From the NCBI GenBank assembly GCA_030836925.1, contig JAUPLK010000018.1, forward strand, positions 1-11,968: a DNA stretch of 11,968 nucleotides, given 5' to 3'. The position numbers were made by a program, and so were the translations under genes. This DNA comes from Pseudomonadota bacterium. Its GTDB lineage: Bacteria > Pseudomonadota > Gammaproteobacteria > Steroidobacterales > GCA-2729495. This document shows, one piece after another, positions 1 through 6,125 of the stretch (position 1 is its first letter; every line of letters begins with the position of its first letter). The notes beneath the pieces were generated by a model. It was not told the origin of the DNA, ran no database searches, and saw only the letters and a program-made list of their open reading frames with translations.

Positions 1-182
1 TTTATGAGGAGTTCCCGGGCTGGTCCGAGTCAACGCTGGGTGCACGCCAGCTGAACCAGTTGCCGGCGACCGCCCAGAACTATCTCCGCCGCCTGGAGTC
101 TATCGTGGGAATTCCCGTCGATATGGTTTCCACCGGCGCCGACCGTGATCACAACATCATCCTGCGTCACCCTTTCGACTGA
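1..182 (+). CDS. purA: Adenylosuccinate synthetase, 3' end only (partial)
   Basis: The window opens inside this gene; 59 C-terminal residues can be read, ending in a TGA at 180-182. The visible part runs from YEEFPGWSEST through NQLPATAQNYLRRLESIVG and IPVDMVSTGADRDHNIIL to RHPFD. This corresponds closely to the C-terminus of bacterial PurA (in E. coli, PGWSEST, then a helix, then the IDIISTGPDR segment). PurA condenses IMP with aspartate using GTP to form adenylosuccinate, the first committed step of AMP synthesis, in the cytoplasm. The catalytic N-terminal part lies outside the window. A lipoprotein gene starts 13 bases downstream on the same strand and may be cotranscribed. Its position just upstream of tRNA-Leu and rnr matches the order known in Pseudomonas. 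Confidence 0.95.
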   Translation, partial: YEEFPGWSESTLGARQLNQLPATAQNYLRRLESIVGIPVDMVSTGADRDHNIILRHPFD

Positions 183-195
183 CGAGGTCTGAGCC

Positions 196-1101
196 ATGCC
201 CTGTATCCGCATCCGGCCCGACGCGCGTCTGGTTGCGGGAAGTCGGGGTTCCCGCAACCAGACGCTGGTGCTGATGTTGCTGGCCAGTCTGCTGCTCACC
301 GGCTGTGTGGTGCGAATCGCCTACGGTCAACTCGAGTGGCTCACGCGCTGGTCTGTCGAGAGTTACCTCGATCTGAGCAACAGCCAGGAGCACCTGGTCC
401 GCGAGATCATCGGGCGCAATCTTGCCTGGCACCGTGCCACCGAGTTGCCGCAATATGCGGCGTACCTGCGTGAGCTGCGCGCGGGGGTGGCAGCTCCGGT
501 CAGCGCGGAGTTCATCGCACAGCAATATGCGACGACCCTGGTGATCTGGGACCGGACGCTGCAGCAGATCGCACCTGACATCGCACGGCTGCTGATGACC
601 CTGGACGACGAGCAGGTCAGCGAATTCTTTGACGAGATCGAAGAGCGAAATGCCGAGCTGGCCGAGGAGTATTCCGGGCAAGCGCCTGAGATACGGCGCA
701 AGAAACAGGACCGCAGCATCATTCGCGCCTTCCGCTGGTTTGTCGGCCCGCTGAGCCCGGCTCAGGAGGTCGTGGTGAAAGCGCATACCGCAGGGATGCA
801 CGATCTTACCGAGCAGTGGCTGCAGCGGCGGAAAGCATGGCAATCCGCCTTTCGCGAATTGCTGGAAGCCCGTTCGGGCAATGCCGCGTTTGAAAGACAG
901 CTGACAGAGCTGCTGCTTGATCCCAACCAGTTCGACAGTGCCGAGTATCGTCGGCTTGTCGCTGCGAACCGGGAGATCGCCTTTGCGATGTCTGCAGATG
1001 TGCTGTCGTCACTCAGCCCGAAACAGCGAAAACATCTGGATGAGCGCCTGTCCGGTCTGGCCAGGGATTTTGACGAGCTTGCCATGGCCCCTGCCAGATA
1101 G
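196..1101 (+). CDS. DUF6279-type lipoprotein of unknown function
   Basis: This is a 301-residue protein with an arginine-containing N-region (R5, R7, R11, R17, R20), a hydrophobic segment at about residues 24-34 and a lipobox LLTGC whose cysteine is residue 37. It should therefore be an exported, lipid-anchored protein. The mature part is mostly helical and charged. Its start, LEWLTRWSVESYLDLSNSQE followed by LAWHRATELPQYAAYL, resembles the DUF6279 lipoproteins common in Pseudomonas and relatives; no function is known to me for that family. The ATG at 196 follows GACGAGG (181-187) at 8 bases. Later starts (GTG 268, ATG 274) would leave a signal peptide without positive charge. The N-region codons 225-265 form a perfect inverted repeat (listed separately). 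The gene is 13 bases after purA and may share its transcript. Confidence 0.82.
   Translation: MPCIRIRPDARLVAGSRGSRNQTLVLMLLASLLLTGCVVRIAYGQLEWLTRWSVESYLDLSNSQEHLVREIIGRNLAWHRATELPQYAAYLRELRAGVAAPVSAEFIAQQYATTLVIWDRTLQQIAPDIARLLMTLDDEQVSEFFDEIEERNAELAEEYSGQAPEIRRKKQDRSIIRAFRWFVGPLSPAQEVVVKAHTAGMHDLTEQWLQRRKAWQSAFRELLEARSGNAAFERQLTELLLDPNQFDSAEYRRLVAANREIAFAMSADVLSSLSPKQRKHLDERLSGLARDFDELAMAPAR
225..265. repeat. Perfect 17-bp inverted repeat in the lipoprotein signal-peptide region
   Basis: The left arm GCGTCTGGTTGCGGGAA (225-241) is the exact reverse complement of the right arm TTCCCGCAACCAGACGC (249-265), separated by the 7-base loop GTCGGGG. It lies inside codons 10 to 24 of the lipoprotein gene, between the start codon and the hydrophobic core of the signal peptide. 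There is no T-run on either side, so it is not a classic intrinsic terminator. I saw no second copy in the window. It could be a REP-type or small mobile palindrome, or an attenuating RNA hairpin downstream of purA. Confidence 0.9.
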
Positions 1102-1130
1102 CATCAATGTTGCATTGATGCCGGCAGGGG
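1088..1130. terminator. Nested inverted repeat between lipoprotein gene and tRNA-Leu, possible bidirectional terminator
   Basis: An inner stem GCATCAATG (1101-1109) pairs with CATTGATGC (1113-1121) around a TTG loop. An outer stem CCCCTGCC (1088-1095) pairs with GGCAGGGG (1123-1130). The two stems are separated by five unpaired bases on the left and one on the right. The structure spans the lipoprotein stop codon (1099-1101) and lies 12 bases beyond the 3' end of the convergent tRNA gene. The location suggests transcription termination from both sides, or a barrier to 3' exonucleases. No T-tract follows on either strand, so an ordinary intrinsic terminator is not supported. Confidence 0.45.
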
Positions 1131-1141
1131 AAAGCTTGCAG

Positions 1142-1228
<87 letters not shown>

Positions 1229-1256
1229 GTCGGTGGGCAGGCTGAAAGAGTGCGGC

Positions 1257-1285
1257 AATTTAAAGGCAGCCTGTATGCTTGTCAA
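1257..1285 (-). promoter_or_regulatory. Sigma-70 promoter of tRNA-Leu
   Basis: On the minus strand, a perfect -35 box TTGACA (1285-1280) is followed by a 17-base spacer and TAAATT (1262-1257) as the -10 box, matching four of six consensus positions. The predicted start near 1250 leaves a leader of about 20 bases before the mature tRNA 5' end at 1228. The bases just after the -10 box (GCCGCAC) are GC-rich, as in stable-RNA promoters under stringent control. The promoter overlaps the upstream in-frame TTG at 1279 of the rnr reading frame, which argues against that TTG as a start. Confidence 0.8.
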
Positions 1286-1314
1286 ACTTCGATGATTTTG
1301 CAGGGCCGGTCCGC

Positions 1315-3567
1315 ATGAGGAAAAAAAAGCAAAACAGGGGTTCCCCCGCGGCAAAGCCGGCTGCAGCCGCTGCCCGTTACCGGCATCCCGTGCCCGGCCC
1401 GAATGACCTGCTTGCGCTCCTGCGCCAGAGGGGCGTGCCGATGACGCTCGATGCACTGGCCGAAACCCTGGCTGCAAGCGCGGCCAAGCCCGGCAAGCGT
1501 GATCTGCAGGCGCTCCGGCGGCGGCTCGATGAACTCAAGTCCAGTGGTCAGGTTTTCGTCAACCGGGGCGGTGAGTACTGCCTGAGCGAGAAGCTTGATC
1601 TGGTGGCTGGAACAGTCAGTGCGCATCGCGATGGCTTCGGTTTTCTGATCCCCGACGAAGGCTCCGTTGACGTTTACCTGTCCGAGGCCGAGATGCGGTC
1701 TCTGCTGGATGGTGACCGGGTGGTGGTTCGGGTCACCTCGCAGGGTCGTGGCGGCCGCAGCAGCGGGACGGTGGTGGAGATTCTTGCCCGCGCCCGTGAC
1801 AGTGTGGTTGGCCGCTATCAGCGTGAACACGGCATCGGCTGGGTGATCGGTTCCGGACGTTCGGCCCATCACTTCATCGTGCCGGACCGTTATCGTTCCG
1901 GTGCGCAGCCAGGCCAGATCGTCAAGCTCGAGATCATGGAATACCCGGGGCCCAAACGGGAAGCCCAGGGCAGGATCGTCCGGGTTCTGGGTGAGCCAAG
2001 CGAACCTCGCGTGCTCACCGAAGCGGCGATGGAAATGTACAACCTGCCTTCGGCATGGCCAGCCGCTGTCACGAGCGCTGCCGGCCGTTTTGACCGGGAG
2101 GTTGGCCAGAACGAGAGTGCCGGCCGCGTTGATTTGCGCAAGCTTCCGCTGGTGACCATCGACGGTGAGGATGCCCGCGATTTCGACGACGCCGTATTTG
2201 CCGAGCCGGCAGGTGATGGCTGGCGGCTGATCGTGGCGATTGCCGACGTATCGCATTACATCCGCAAGGCTGATCCGATCGATGTGGAGGCACGTCGGCG
2301 TGGAACATCGGTGTATTTCCCGGACCGTGTCGTGCCGATGTTGCCGGAGGAACTGTCCAACGAGCTCTGCTCGCTGAAGCCGCAGGTCGACCGGCTGTGC
2401 ATGGTTTGCGAGATGCAGATCGACGCTCGCGGCACCGTGACCCGTGCAAAGTTCTACCGGGGCATCATGCACTCGCACGCCCGGCTGACCTATAACCAGG
2501 TCGATGCCCTGCATCGTGGTGCGGATCCGGAAGGGTATGCCCATATCCGCCGCCTGGGGCCGGTGATCGAAAATCTCTACGGCGTATACAGGTCGCTGGT
2601 CGCTGCGCGGGCGCGGCGTGGCGCGCTGGATCTGGATCTGCCCGAGGTGAAGATCGAGCTGGACGAGTCCGGTTCGATTGTCGGCGTGCGTTCACGACTG
2701 CGCAATGATGCGCATCGCCTGATCGAAGAATGCATGATCGCGGCGAATGTCGAGTCCGCCCGCTACCTCGGGCGCCACCGGATCGCGACCTTGTACCGCG
2801 TCCACAATGGTCCGGAGGGCGACAAGCTGGAGGAGTTGCGGTTGCTGTTCCAGGGTCTCGGCGTACCGATGCCGGATACAGCCGGGACCCGGCCGCGCGA
2901 AATCAATCGCGGCTTGCAGCTGCTCCGGGACCGTCCGGATTTTCCCATGCTGGCGACGGCGGTGTTGCGCAGCATGACGCAGGCGGTCTATCAGCCGGTA
3001 AACAACGGACACTTCGGTCTGGCACTTTCTGCCTATGCCCATTTCACCTCGCCGATTCGCCGCTATCCCGATCTGCTCGTGCATCGGGCGATCGGTCATC
3101 TGATCGATGGGGGCAAGCCGGGTGCATTCAGTTATGACGCCACGGCGATGGAGCAGCTCGGCAAGAGCACCTCCATGCTGGAGCGTCGTGCCGATGAGGC
3201 CACACGTTATGTCGATGCGCGCTGCAAGTGCCTGTTCATGCAGCATCGTGTCGGCGAGGTGCTTGACGGTGTGGTGACCGGCGTGACCCACTTTGGCCTG
3301 TTTGTGATGCTGCGCGAACTCTTCGTCGACGGATTGATCCATGTCTCCAACCTGCCAAACGATTACTACCACCTGGAACCCGGCGGGCTGGGACTCAAGG
3401 GCGAGCGGACCGGGCGCATTTTTCTGCTCGGCGAGGATCTGCGCGTGCGCGTGGTGCGTGTCGATCCCGAGGAAGCCAAAATCGACCTGGCGCTGGAATC
3501 ACAGCTGCCGTCGGTCAGGCCGGCAGCCGCAGGTGGACGGACGCGGCGCGGCGCGGCGCGGCGCTGA
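1315..3567 (+). CDS. rnr: Ribonuclease R (3'-5' exoribonuclease, RNB family)
   Basis: This 750-residue processive hydrolytic 3'-5' exoribonuclease degrades structured RNA and takes part in rRNA quality control and mRNA turnover. Domains in order: a lysine-rich N-terminus, a winged-helix-like region (about 29-90), two cold-shock domains (about 95-155 and 165-235), the RNB catalytic domain (about 270-600) and a C-terminal S1 domain (about 647-735). The catalytic signature DGEDARDFDDAV gives metal-binding Asp283, Asp289, Asp291 and Asp292, equivalent to E. coli D272, D278, D280 and D281. RNDAHRLIEECM and HFTSPIRRYPDL (from residue 576) are also diagnostic. The tail after S1 is short and arginine-rich, not the long lysine-rich tail of E. 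coli RNase R. ATG 1315 is chosen because AGGG sits 9 bases upstream; an in-frame TTG at 1279 has no ribosome site and overlaps the tRNA promoter. rlmB follows after 36 bases. Confidence 0.97.
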   Translation: MRKKKQNRGSPAAKPAAAAARYRHPVPGPNDLLALLRQRGVPMTLDALAETLAASAAKPGKRDLQALRRRLDELKSSGQVFVNRGGEYCLSEKLDLVAGTVSAHRDGFGFLIPDEGSVDVYLSEAEMRSLLDGDRVVVRVTSQGRGGRSSGTVVEILARARDSVVGRYQREHGIGWVIGSGRSAHHFIVPDRYRSGAQPGQIVKLEIMEYPGPKREAQGRIVRVLGEPSEPRVLTEAAMEMYNLPSAWPAAVTSAAGRFDREVGQNESAGRVDLRKLPLVTIDGEDARDFDDAVFAEPAGDGWRLIVAIADVSHYIRKADPIDVEARRRGTSVYFPDRVVPMLPEELSNELCSLKPQVDRLCMVCEMQIDARGTVTRAKFYRGIMHSHARLTYNQVDALHRGADPEGYAHIRRLGPVIENLYGVYRSLVAARARRGALDLDLPEVKIELDESGSIVGVRSRLRNDAHRLIEECMIAANVESARYLGRHRIATLYRVHNGPEGDKLEELRLLFQGLGVPMPDTAGTRPREINRGLQLLRDRPDFPMLATAVLRSMTQAVYQPVNNGHFGLALSAYAHFTSPIRRYPDLLVHRAIGHLIDGGKPGAFSYDATAMEQLGKSTSMLERRADEATRYVDARCKCLFMQHRVGEVLDGVVTGVTHFGLFVMLRELFVDGLIHVSNLPNDYYHLEPGGLGLKGERTGRIFLLGEDLRVRVVRVDPEEAKIDLALESQLPSVRPAAAGGRTRRGAARR
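3543..3564. repeat. GCGGC pentanucleotide tandem repeat at the 3' end of rnr
   Basis: Four exact GCGGC units (3543-3562) plus a partial GC run directly into the TGA stop of rnr (3565-3567). They encode the last arginine, glycine and alanine residues of the protein. The unit length is not a multiple of three, so gain or loss of one unit would change the C-terminal frame and remove the stop codon. Confidence 0.85.
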
Positions 3568-3603
3568 GATGCACGCCAGCCAGTTCGGGATCGATTGCCA
3601 GCC

Positions 3604-4365
3604 ATGACGCAACGGGTTCTTTATGGCATTCATGCCGTCCGGCAGTTGTTGCTGAGCCGTGCGGACAGCGTTGAATGTGTTTATCTGCAGACGGATCTGG
3701 GGGCAGAGCGTGAGGCCAGGCTGGCCGAGGTGTTGTCCCGGGCGGTGCGTGTGCGGCGCGTTCCGGCCGACGAGCTGGAGCGCCTGACCGGTACCAGCAA
3801 GCACCAGGGCGTTGCCGCGACTGCCACCGTCTCCGGCCCTTTGTCGGAGGCGGCTGCCCGCGAGCTGCTGGCCGCGATCGAGCGACCGCTGGTGCTGGTG
3901 CTTGACGGGGTGCAGGATCCCCGCAATTTTGGCGCCTGTCTGCGCGCAGCGGATGGGGCGGGGGCAGACCTGGTGGTCGTGGCACGCAACCGGAACGTCG
4001 ATCTGACCCCGGTAGTCAGCAAGGTCGCGGCCGGTGCGGCCGAAAGCCAGGGCATCGCGCAGGTCGGCAATCTGGTCCGTTTTCTGGACAGCATCAAGGG
4101 CCAGGGGCTGTGGATCGTGGGCGCCGACGCCGAGGCCACCAGTTCGCTCTATGAGCTGGACCTGAGCGTCGGTACGGCGCTGGTGCTGGGCGGCGAGGGT
4201 GAAGGCATGCGCCGTCTGACGCGCGAGACCTGCGACCACCTGGTGAGCCTGCCGATGCGGGGTGCCGTGAGCAGTCTCAATGTGGCGGTGGCAGCCGGCA
4301 TTTTCCTCTACGAGTGTGTCCGTCAGCGCTCAGTGCGGTTGCCGGGCACCCATCCGCTCCGGTAG
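3604..4365 (+). CDS. rlmB: 23S rRNA (guanosine-2'-O-)-methyltransferase RlmB (TrmH/SPOUT family)
   Basis: This 253-residue S-adenosylmethionine-dependent methyltransferase modifies the 2'-O of a guanosine in the 23S rRNA peptidyl-transferase region (Gm2251 in E. coli). The N-terminal substrate-binding domain starts VLYGIHAVRQLL (about 5-75). The C-terminal SPOUT domain, which forms the trefoil knot, carries motif 1 DPRNFGACLRAADG (105-118), motif 2 GGEGEGMRRLT (196-206) and motif 3 LPMRGAVSSLNVAVA (216-230). KHQGVAA (66-72) is the usual family segment. ATG 3604 gives the canonical length; the in-frame TTG at 3595 adds only three residues. No strong ribosome site is visible, so translation may depend on rnr 36 bases upstream. 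The TAG stop lies within a possible -10 box for the ribosomal protein genes downstream. Confidence 0.95.
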   Translation: MTQRVLYGIHAVRQLLLSRADSVECVYLQTDLGAEREARLAEVLSRAVRVRRVPADELERLTGTSKHQGVAATATVSGPLSEAAARELLAAIERPLVLVLDGVQDPRNFGACLRAADGAGADLVVVARNRNVDLTPVVSKVAAGAAESQGIAQVGNLVRFLDSIKGQGLWIVGADAEATSSLYELDLSVGTALVLGGEGEGMRRLTRETCDHLVSLPMRGAVSSLNVAVAAGIFLYECVRQRSVRLPGTHPLR

Positions 4366-4368
4366 GAT
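4339..4368 (+). promoter_or_regulatory. Candidate sigma-70 promoter for rpsF-rpsR
   Basis: TTGCCG (4339-4344) and TAGGAT (4363-4368) are separated by 18 bases, each matching four of six consensus positions. The -10 box overlaps the rlmB stop codon. A start near 4375 would begin the transcript just before the two hairpins of the rpsF leader, giving a leader of about 70 bases. Boxes of this quality occur by chance, so this is only a candidate. Confidence 0.4.
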
Positions 4369-4370
4369 GC

Positions 4371-4440
4371 GCCACCCGGTCGGCTGCGCTGACCGGTCCT
4401 TGCCACACCACATGGATGGGTGGCTGTAATCCACAAGGAG
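4371..4440 (+). promoter_or_regulatory. Structured 5' leader of rpsF, candidate S6:S18 autoregulatory RNA
   Basis: The 80-base gap between rlmB and rpsF holds two hairpins. The first pairs CCGGTC (4376-4381) with GACCGG (4391-4396). The second pairs 4402-4406 plus 4408-4410 with 4417-4424: eight base pairs, one bulged A at 4407 and a loop CATGGA. A CCAC (4431-4434) directly before the AAGGAG ribosome site (4435-4440) could instead pair with GTGG (4420-4423) of the second hairpin, giving two exclusive folds. Many bacteria regulate rpsF through a leader RNA that binds the S6:S18 complex. The position fits that, but I could not confirm the CCG recognition element. Confidence 0.45.
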
Positions 4441-4445
4441 CCAAC

Positions 4446-4880
4446 ATGCGTCACTACGAAATAGTCGTGCTCGTTCATCCTGACCAGAGCGAGCAGGTTG
4501 CTGCGATGCTCGAGCGCTATCGCACCATGATTGCCGCCGGTGGCGGCAACGTGCATCGTGTCGAAGACTGGGGCCGGCGCCAGCTGGCACACTCGATACA
4601 CAAGGTCCACAAAGCCCACTACCTGCTCATGAACGTCGAGTGCGGCCAGGAGACGCTGGCTGAACTCGTCGGTGCTTTCCGTTTCAGCGATGCCGTGCTG
4701 CGACACCTGGTCATGCAGCGTGATGAGGCCGTTACCGAGGCATCACCCCTGGTCAAGGCTGCCGAAGAATCCGGTCGCTCGGGTGGCGATCGCGGTGATG
4801 ATGCCGATGCACCTGTACGCGCCGGAAACGCCGATGAAGGCGACGACGCGGATGGCGATTCAGCTGCGGATGCAGCCTGA
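4446..4880 (+). CDS. rpsF: Small ribosomal subunit protein bS6
   Basis: This 144-residue protein binds 16S rRNA as a heterodimer with bS18 in the platform of the 30S subunit. The typical ferredoxin-like fold is visible: MRHYEIVVLVHPDQSEQV at the N-terminus, VHRVEDWGRRQLAHSIHK in the middle and AHYLLMNVEC followed by the helix to residue about 95. Residues 101-144 form a disordered, acidic tail rich in Asp, Ala and Gly. The E. coli protein (131 residues) has a glutamate-rich end that RimK extends with glutamates; here the tail is longer and Asp-rich. AAGGAG (4435-4440) lies 5 bases before ATG 4446, which fixes the start against longer in-frame readings from 4314. rpsR follows after 38 bases. 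Confidence 0.96.
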   Translation: MRHYEIVVLVHPDQSEQVAAMLERYRTMIAAGGGNVHRVEDWGRRQLAHSIHKVHKAHYLLMNVECGQETLAELVGAFRFSDAVLRHLVMQRDEAVTEASPLVKAAEESGRSGGDRGDDADAPVRAGNADEGDDADGDSAADAA

Positions 4881-4918
4881 GCACCACCGGGTACCTGGTT
4901 TGATTTGAGGAAAGTTGG

Positions 4919-5143
4919 ATGAGCAAGTATTTTCGGCGTCGCAAGTTCTGCAAGTTCACTGCCGAGGGCGTCAAGGAGATCGACTACAAGGATCTCGAGA
5001 CGCTGCGGGCCTATGTCACTGAGACCGGGAAAATTGTCCCGAGCCGGATCACCGGCACCAAGTCGCGGTATCAGCGTCAGCTGGCTGTGGCCGTCAAGCG
5101 CGCCCGTTTTCTCGCATTGCTGCCGTACACCGACAAGCACTGA
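4919..5143 (+). CDS. rpsR: Small ribosomal subunit protein bS18
   Basis: At 74 residues this is close to the usual length of bS18 (75 in E. coli) and nearly identical in its core: YFRRRKFCKFTAEGV, EIDYKDLETL, TGKIVPSRITGTKSRYQRQL and KRARFLALLPYTDKH. It binds next to bS6 in the 30S platform. The single cysteine (residue 11) belongs to the conserved RRKFC segment. GAGG (4907-4910) is 8 bases before the ATG. The adjacent bS6 gene supplies its partner, consistent with balanced synthesis from one transcript. Confidence 0.98.
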   Translation: MSKYFRRRKFCKFTAEGVKEIDYKDLETLRAYVTETGKIVPSRITGTKSRYQRQLAVAVKRARFLALLPYTDKH

Positions 5144-5194
5144 GGCTGATCTGCGTCACTGGTATTGCAAGTCAGTGCCAGTGCGGATTCAGTG

Positions 5195-6079
5195 ATGACT
5201 CGTCTGGCCAGCTGGTTAAGCGCCAACCGTCGGTCGCGTATTTTCCTGATCGCGGGCACCTTGATGCTGCCGCTGGTCAATCTGCTGAGCGGGGCGGTGG
5301 TGGCCATGACTGCGGCGACGCTGGGCTGGCGGACTGCTTTCACGGACTGCCTGGCTGGCCTCGGCATCCTTGTGCTGCTGCTGGCGCTTAGCGGTGGTCC
5401 CTGGGACTCTGCCGTGCTCGGTGCACTGACGATGTGGGCCGGGGCACTGCTGGGCGGACACCTGCTGGGCCGGACTGGTTCGTTTGATCTGGCGGTGCAG
5501 GTGCTGGTCGCGGTGGCCGTTATCGCCGTATTCGTGATCAGCCTGGTGCTGCCGGATGCGCGCAGCTACTGGCTGCCGATACTCGAGCAGTTGATCCGTT
5601 CAGCCGGGCTGCCCCAGAGTGAGGGCTTGCCGGAGGACTGGCTGGGACGGGTGGCGGCCCTGATGTATGGCGTAATCGGCGCCAGCGTGCTGATGAGTGT
5701 CCTGATCGCCCTGTTGCTCGGCGGGTCGCTGGCAGTCAGCGGAGACCGTGCGGGCTGGCGCAGGCAGGTACTGCAACTCCGGCTGGGCCAGGTGCTGACC
5801 GGGTTGGCGCTGCTGGGGCTGGGTGCGATCGGCGTGGGTTTGAAAGATGCAGGGGCCGGGGTCTTGCTGGTGCTGGCAACCGGCTTCGTGGCGCAGGGGC
5901 TCGCGGTCGTCCACTGGACCGCTGACCATTGGGCCTGGCCCCGTTTCTGGTCAGTGGTTCTTTACGGACCGCTGATGTTAAGTGCGTCGCTGGCGGGCCT
6001 GCTGCTGGTCGGACTGATGACGGCCGGTATACTGGATAACCTCATCAGCCTGCGCCGAAGCAGGACTAATGTGGTTTAA
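5195..6079 (+). CDS. DUF2232-type polytopic membrane protein of unknown function
   Basis: This is a 294-residue, very hydrophobic protein with about eight membrane helices (roughly 16-40, 52-66, 71-91, 97-119, 155-179, 198-215, 220-240, 252-280). A cytoplasmic-looking basic N-terminus (NRRSR) and basic loop (WRRQVLQLR) suggest orientation by positive charges; the C-terminus is also basic. A protein of this kind sits between rpsR and rplI in Pseudomonas and other Gammaproteobacteria and is usually assigned to DUF2232 (YybS-like). No enzymatic motif is evident, and a role in transport or envelope processes would be guesswork. ATG 5195 is used; GTG 5192 and TTG 5165 are in-frame alternatives, and none has a strong ribosome site. 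rplI begins 46 bases after its stop. Confidence 0.8.
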   Translation: MTRLASWLSANRRSRIFLIAGTLMLPLVNLLSGAVVAMTAATLGWRTAFTDCLAGLGILVLLLALSGGPWDSAVLGALTMWAGALLGGHLLGRTGSFDLAVQVLVAVAVIAVFVISLVLPDARSYWLPILEQLIRSAGLPQSEGLPEDWLGRVAALMYGVIGASVLMSVLIALLLGGSLAVSGDRAGWRRQVLQLRLGQVLTGLALLGLGAIGVGLKDAGAGVLLVLATGFVAQGLAVVHWTADHWAWPRFWSVVLYGPLMLSASLAGLLLVGLMTAGILDNLISLRRSRTNVV

Positions 6080-6081
6080 TA

Positions 6082-6097
6082 CGCGCCCCCTGGCGCG
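6082..6097 (+). other. GC-only hairpin between the DUF2232 gene and rplI
   Basis: CGCGCC (6082-6087) pairs with GGCGCG (6092-6097) around the loop CCCT, two bases after the upstream stop codon. No T-run follows, so termination is not supported. It could protect an mRNA end or adjust how much transcript reaches rplI and dnaB. Confidence 0.5.
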
Positions 6098-6125
6098 ACA
6101 TGCGTAACGGATAGAGAGCGAAGCA

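Noticed and set aside
157..843. 228-codon minus-strand frame overlapping the lipoprotein gene
   Set aside because: The plus strand has a ribosome site, signal peptide and lipobox. The minus-strand product has no recognisable feature and would read back into purA.
1282..2544. 420-codon open frame on the minus strand opposite rnr
   Set aside because: It lies wholly antisense to the well-conserved RNase R gene and shows no recognisable motif. Long antisense frames are expected in GC-rich coding DNA.
4314..4445. Upstream in-frame extension of rpsF
   Set aside because: The conserved bS6 N-terminus MRHYEIVVLV begins at 4446, right after a strong AAGGAG. The extension is unlike any bS6 and covers the leader hairpins.
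5157..5183. Inverted repeat CACTGG / CCAGTG before the DUF2232 gene
   Set aside because: Only six pairs around a 15-base loop, with no T-run. This is within what chance gives in such sequence, so it was not listed as a feature.
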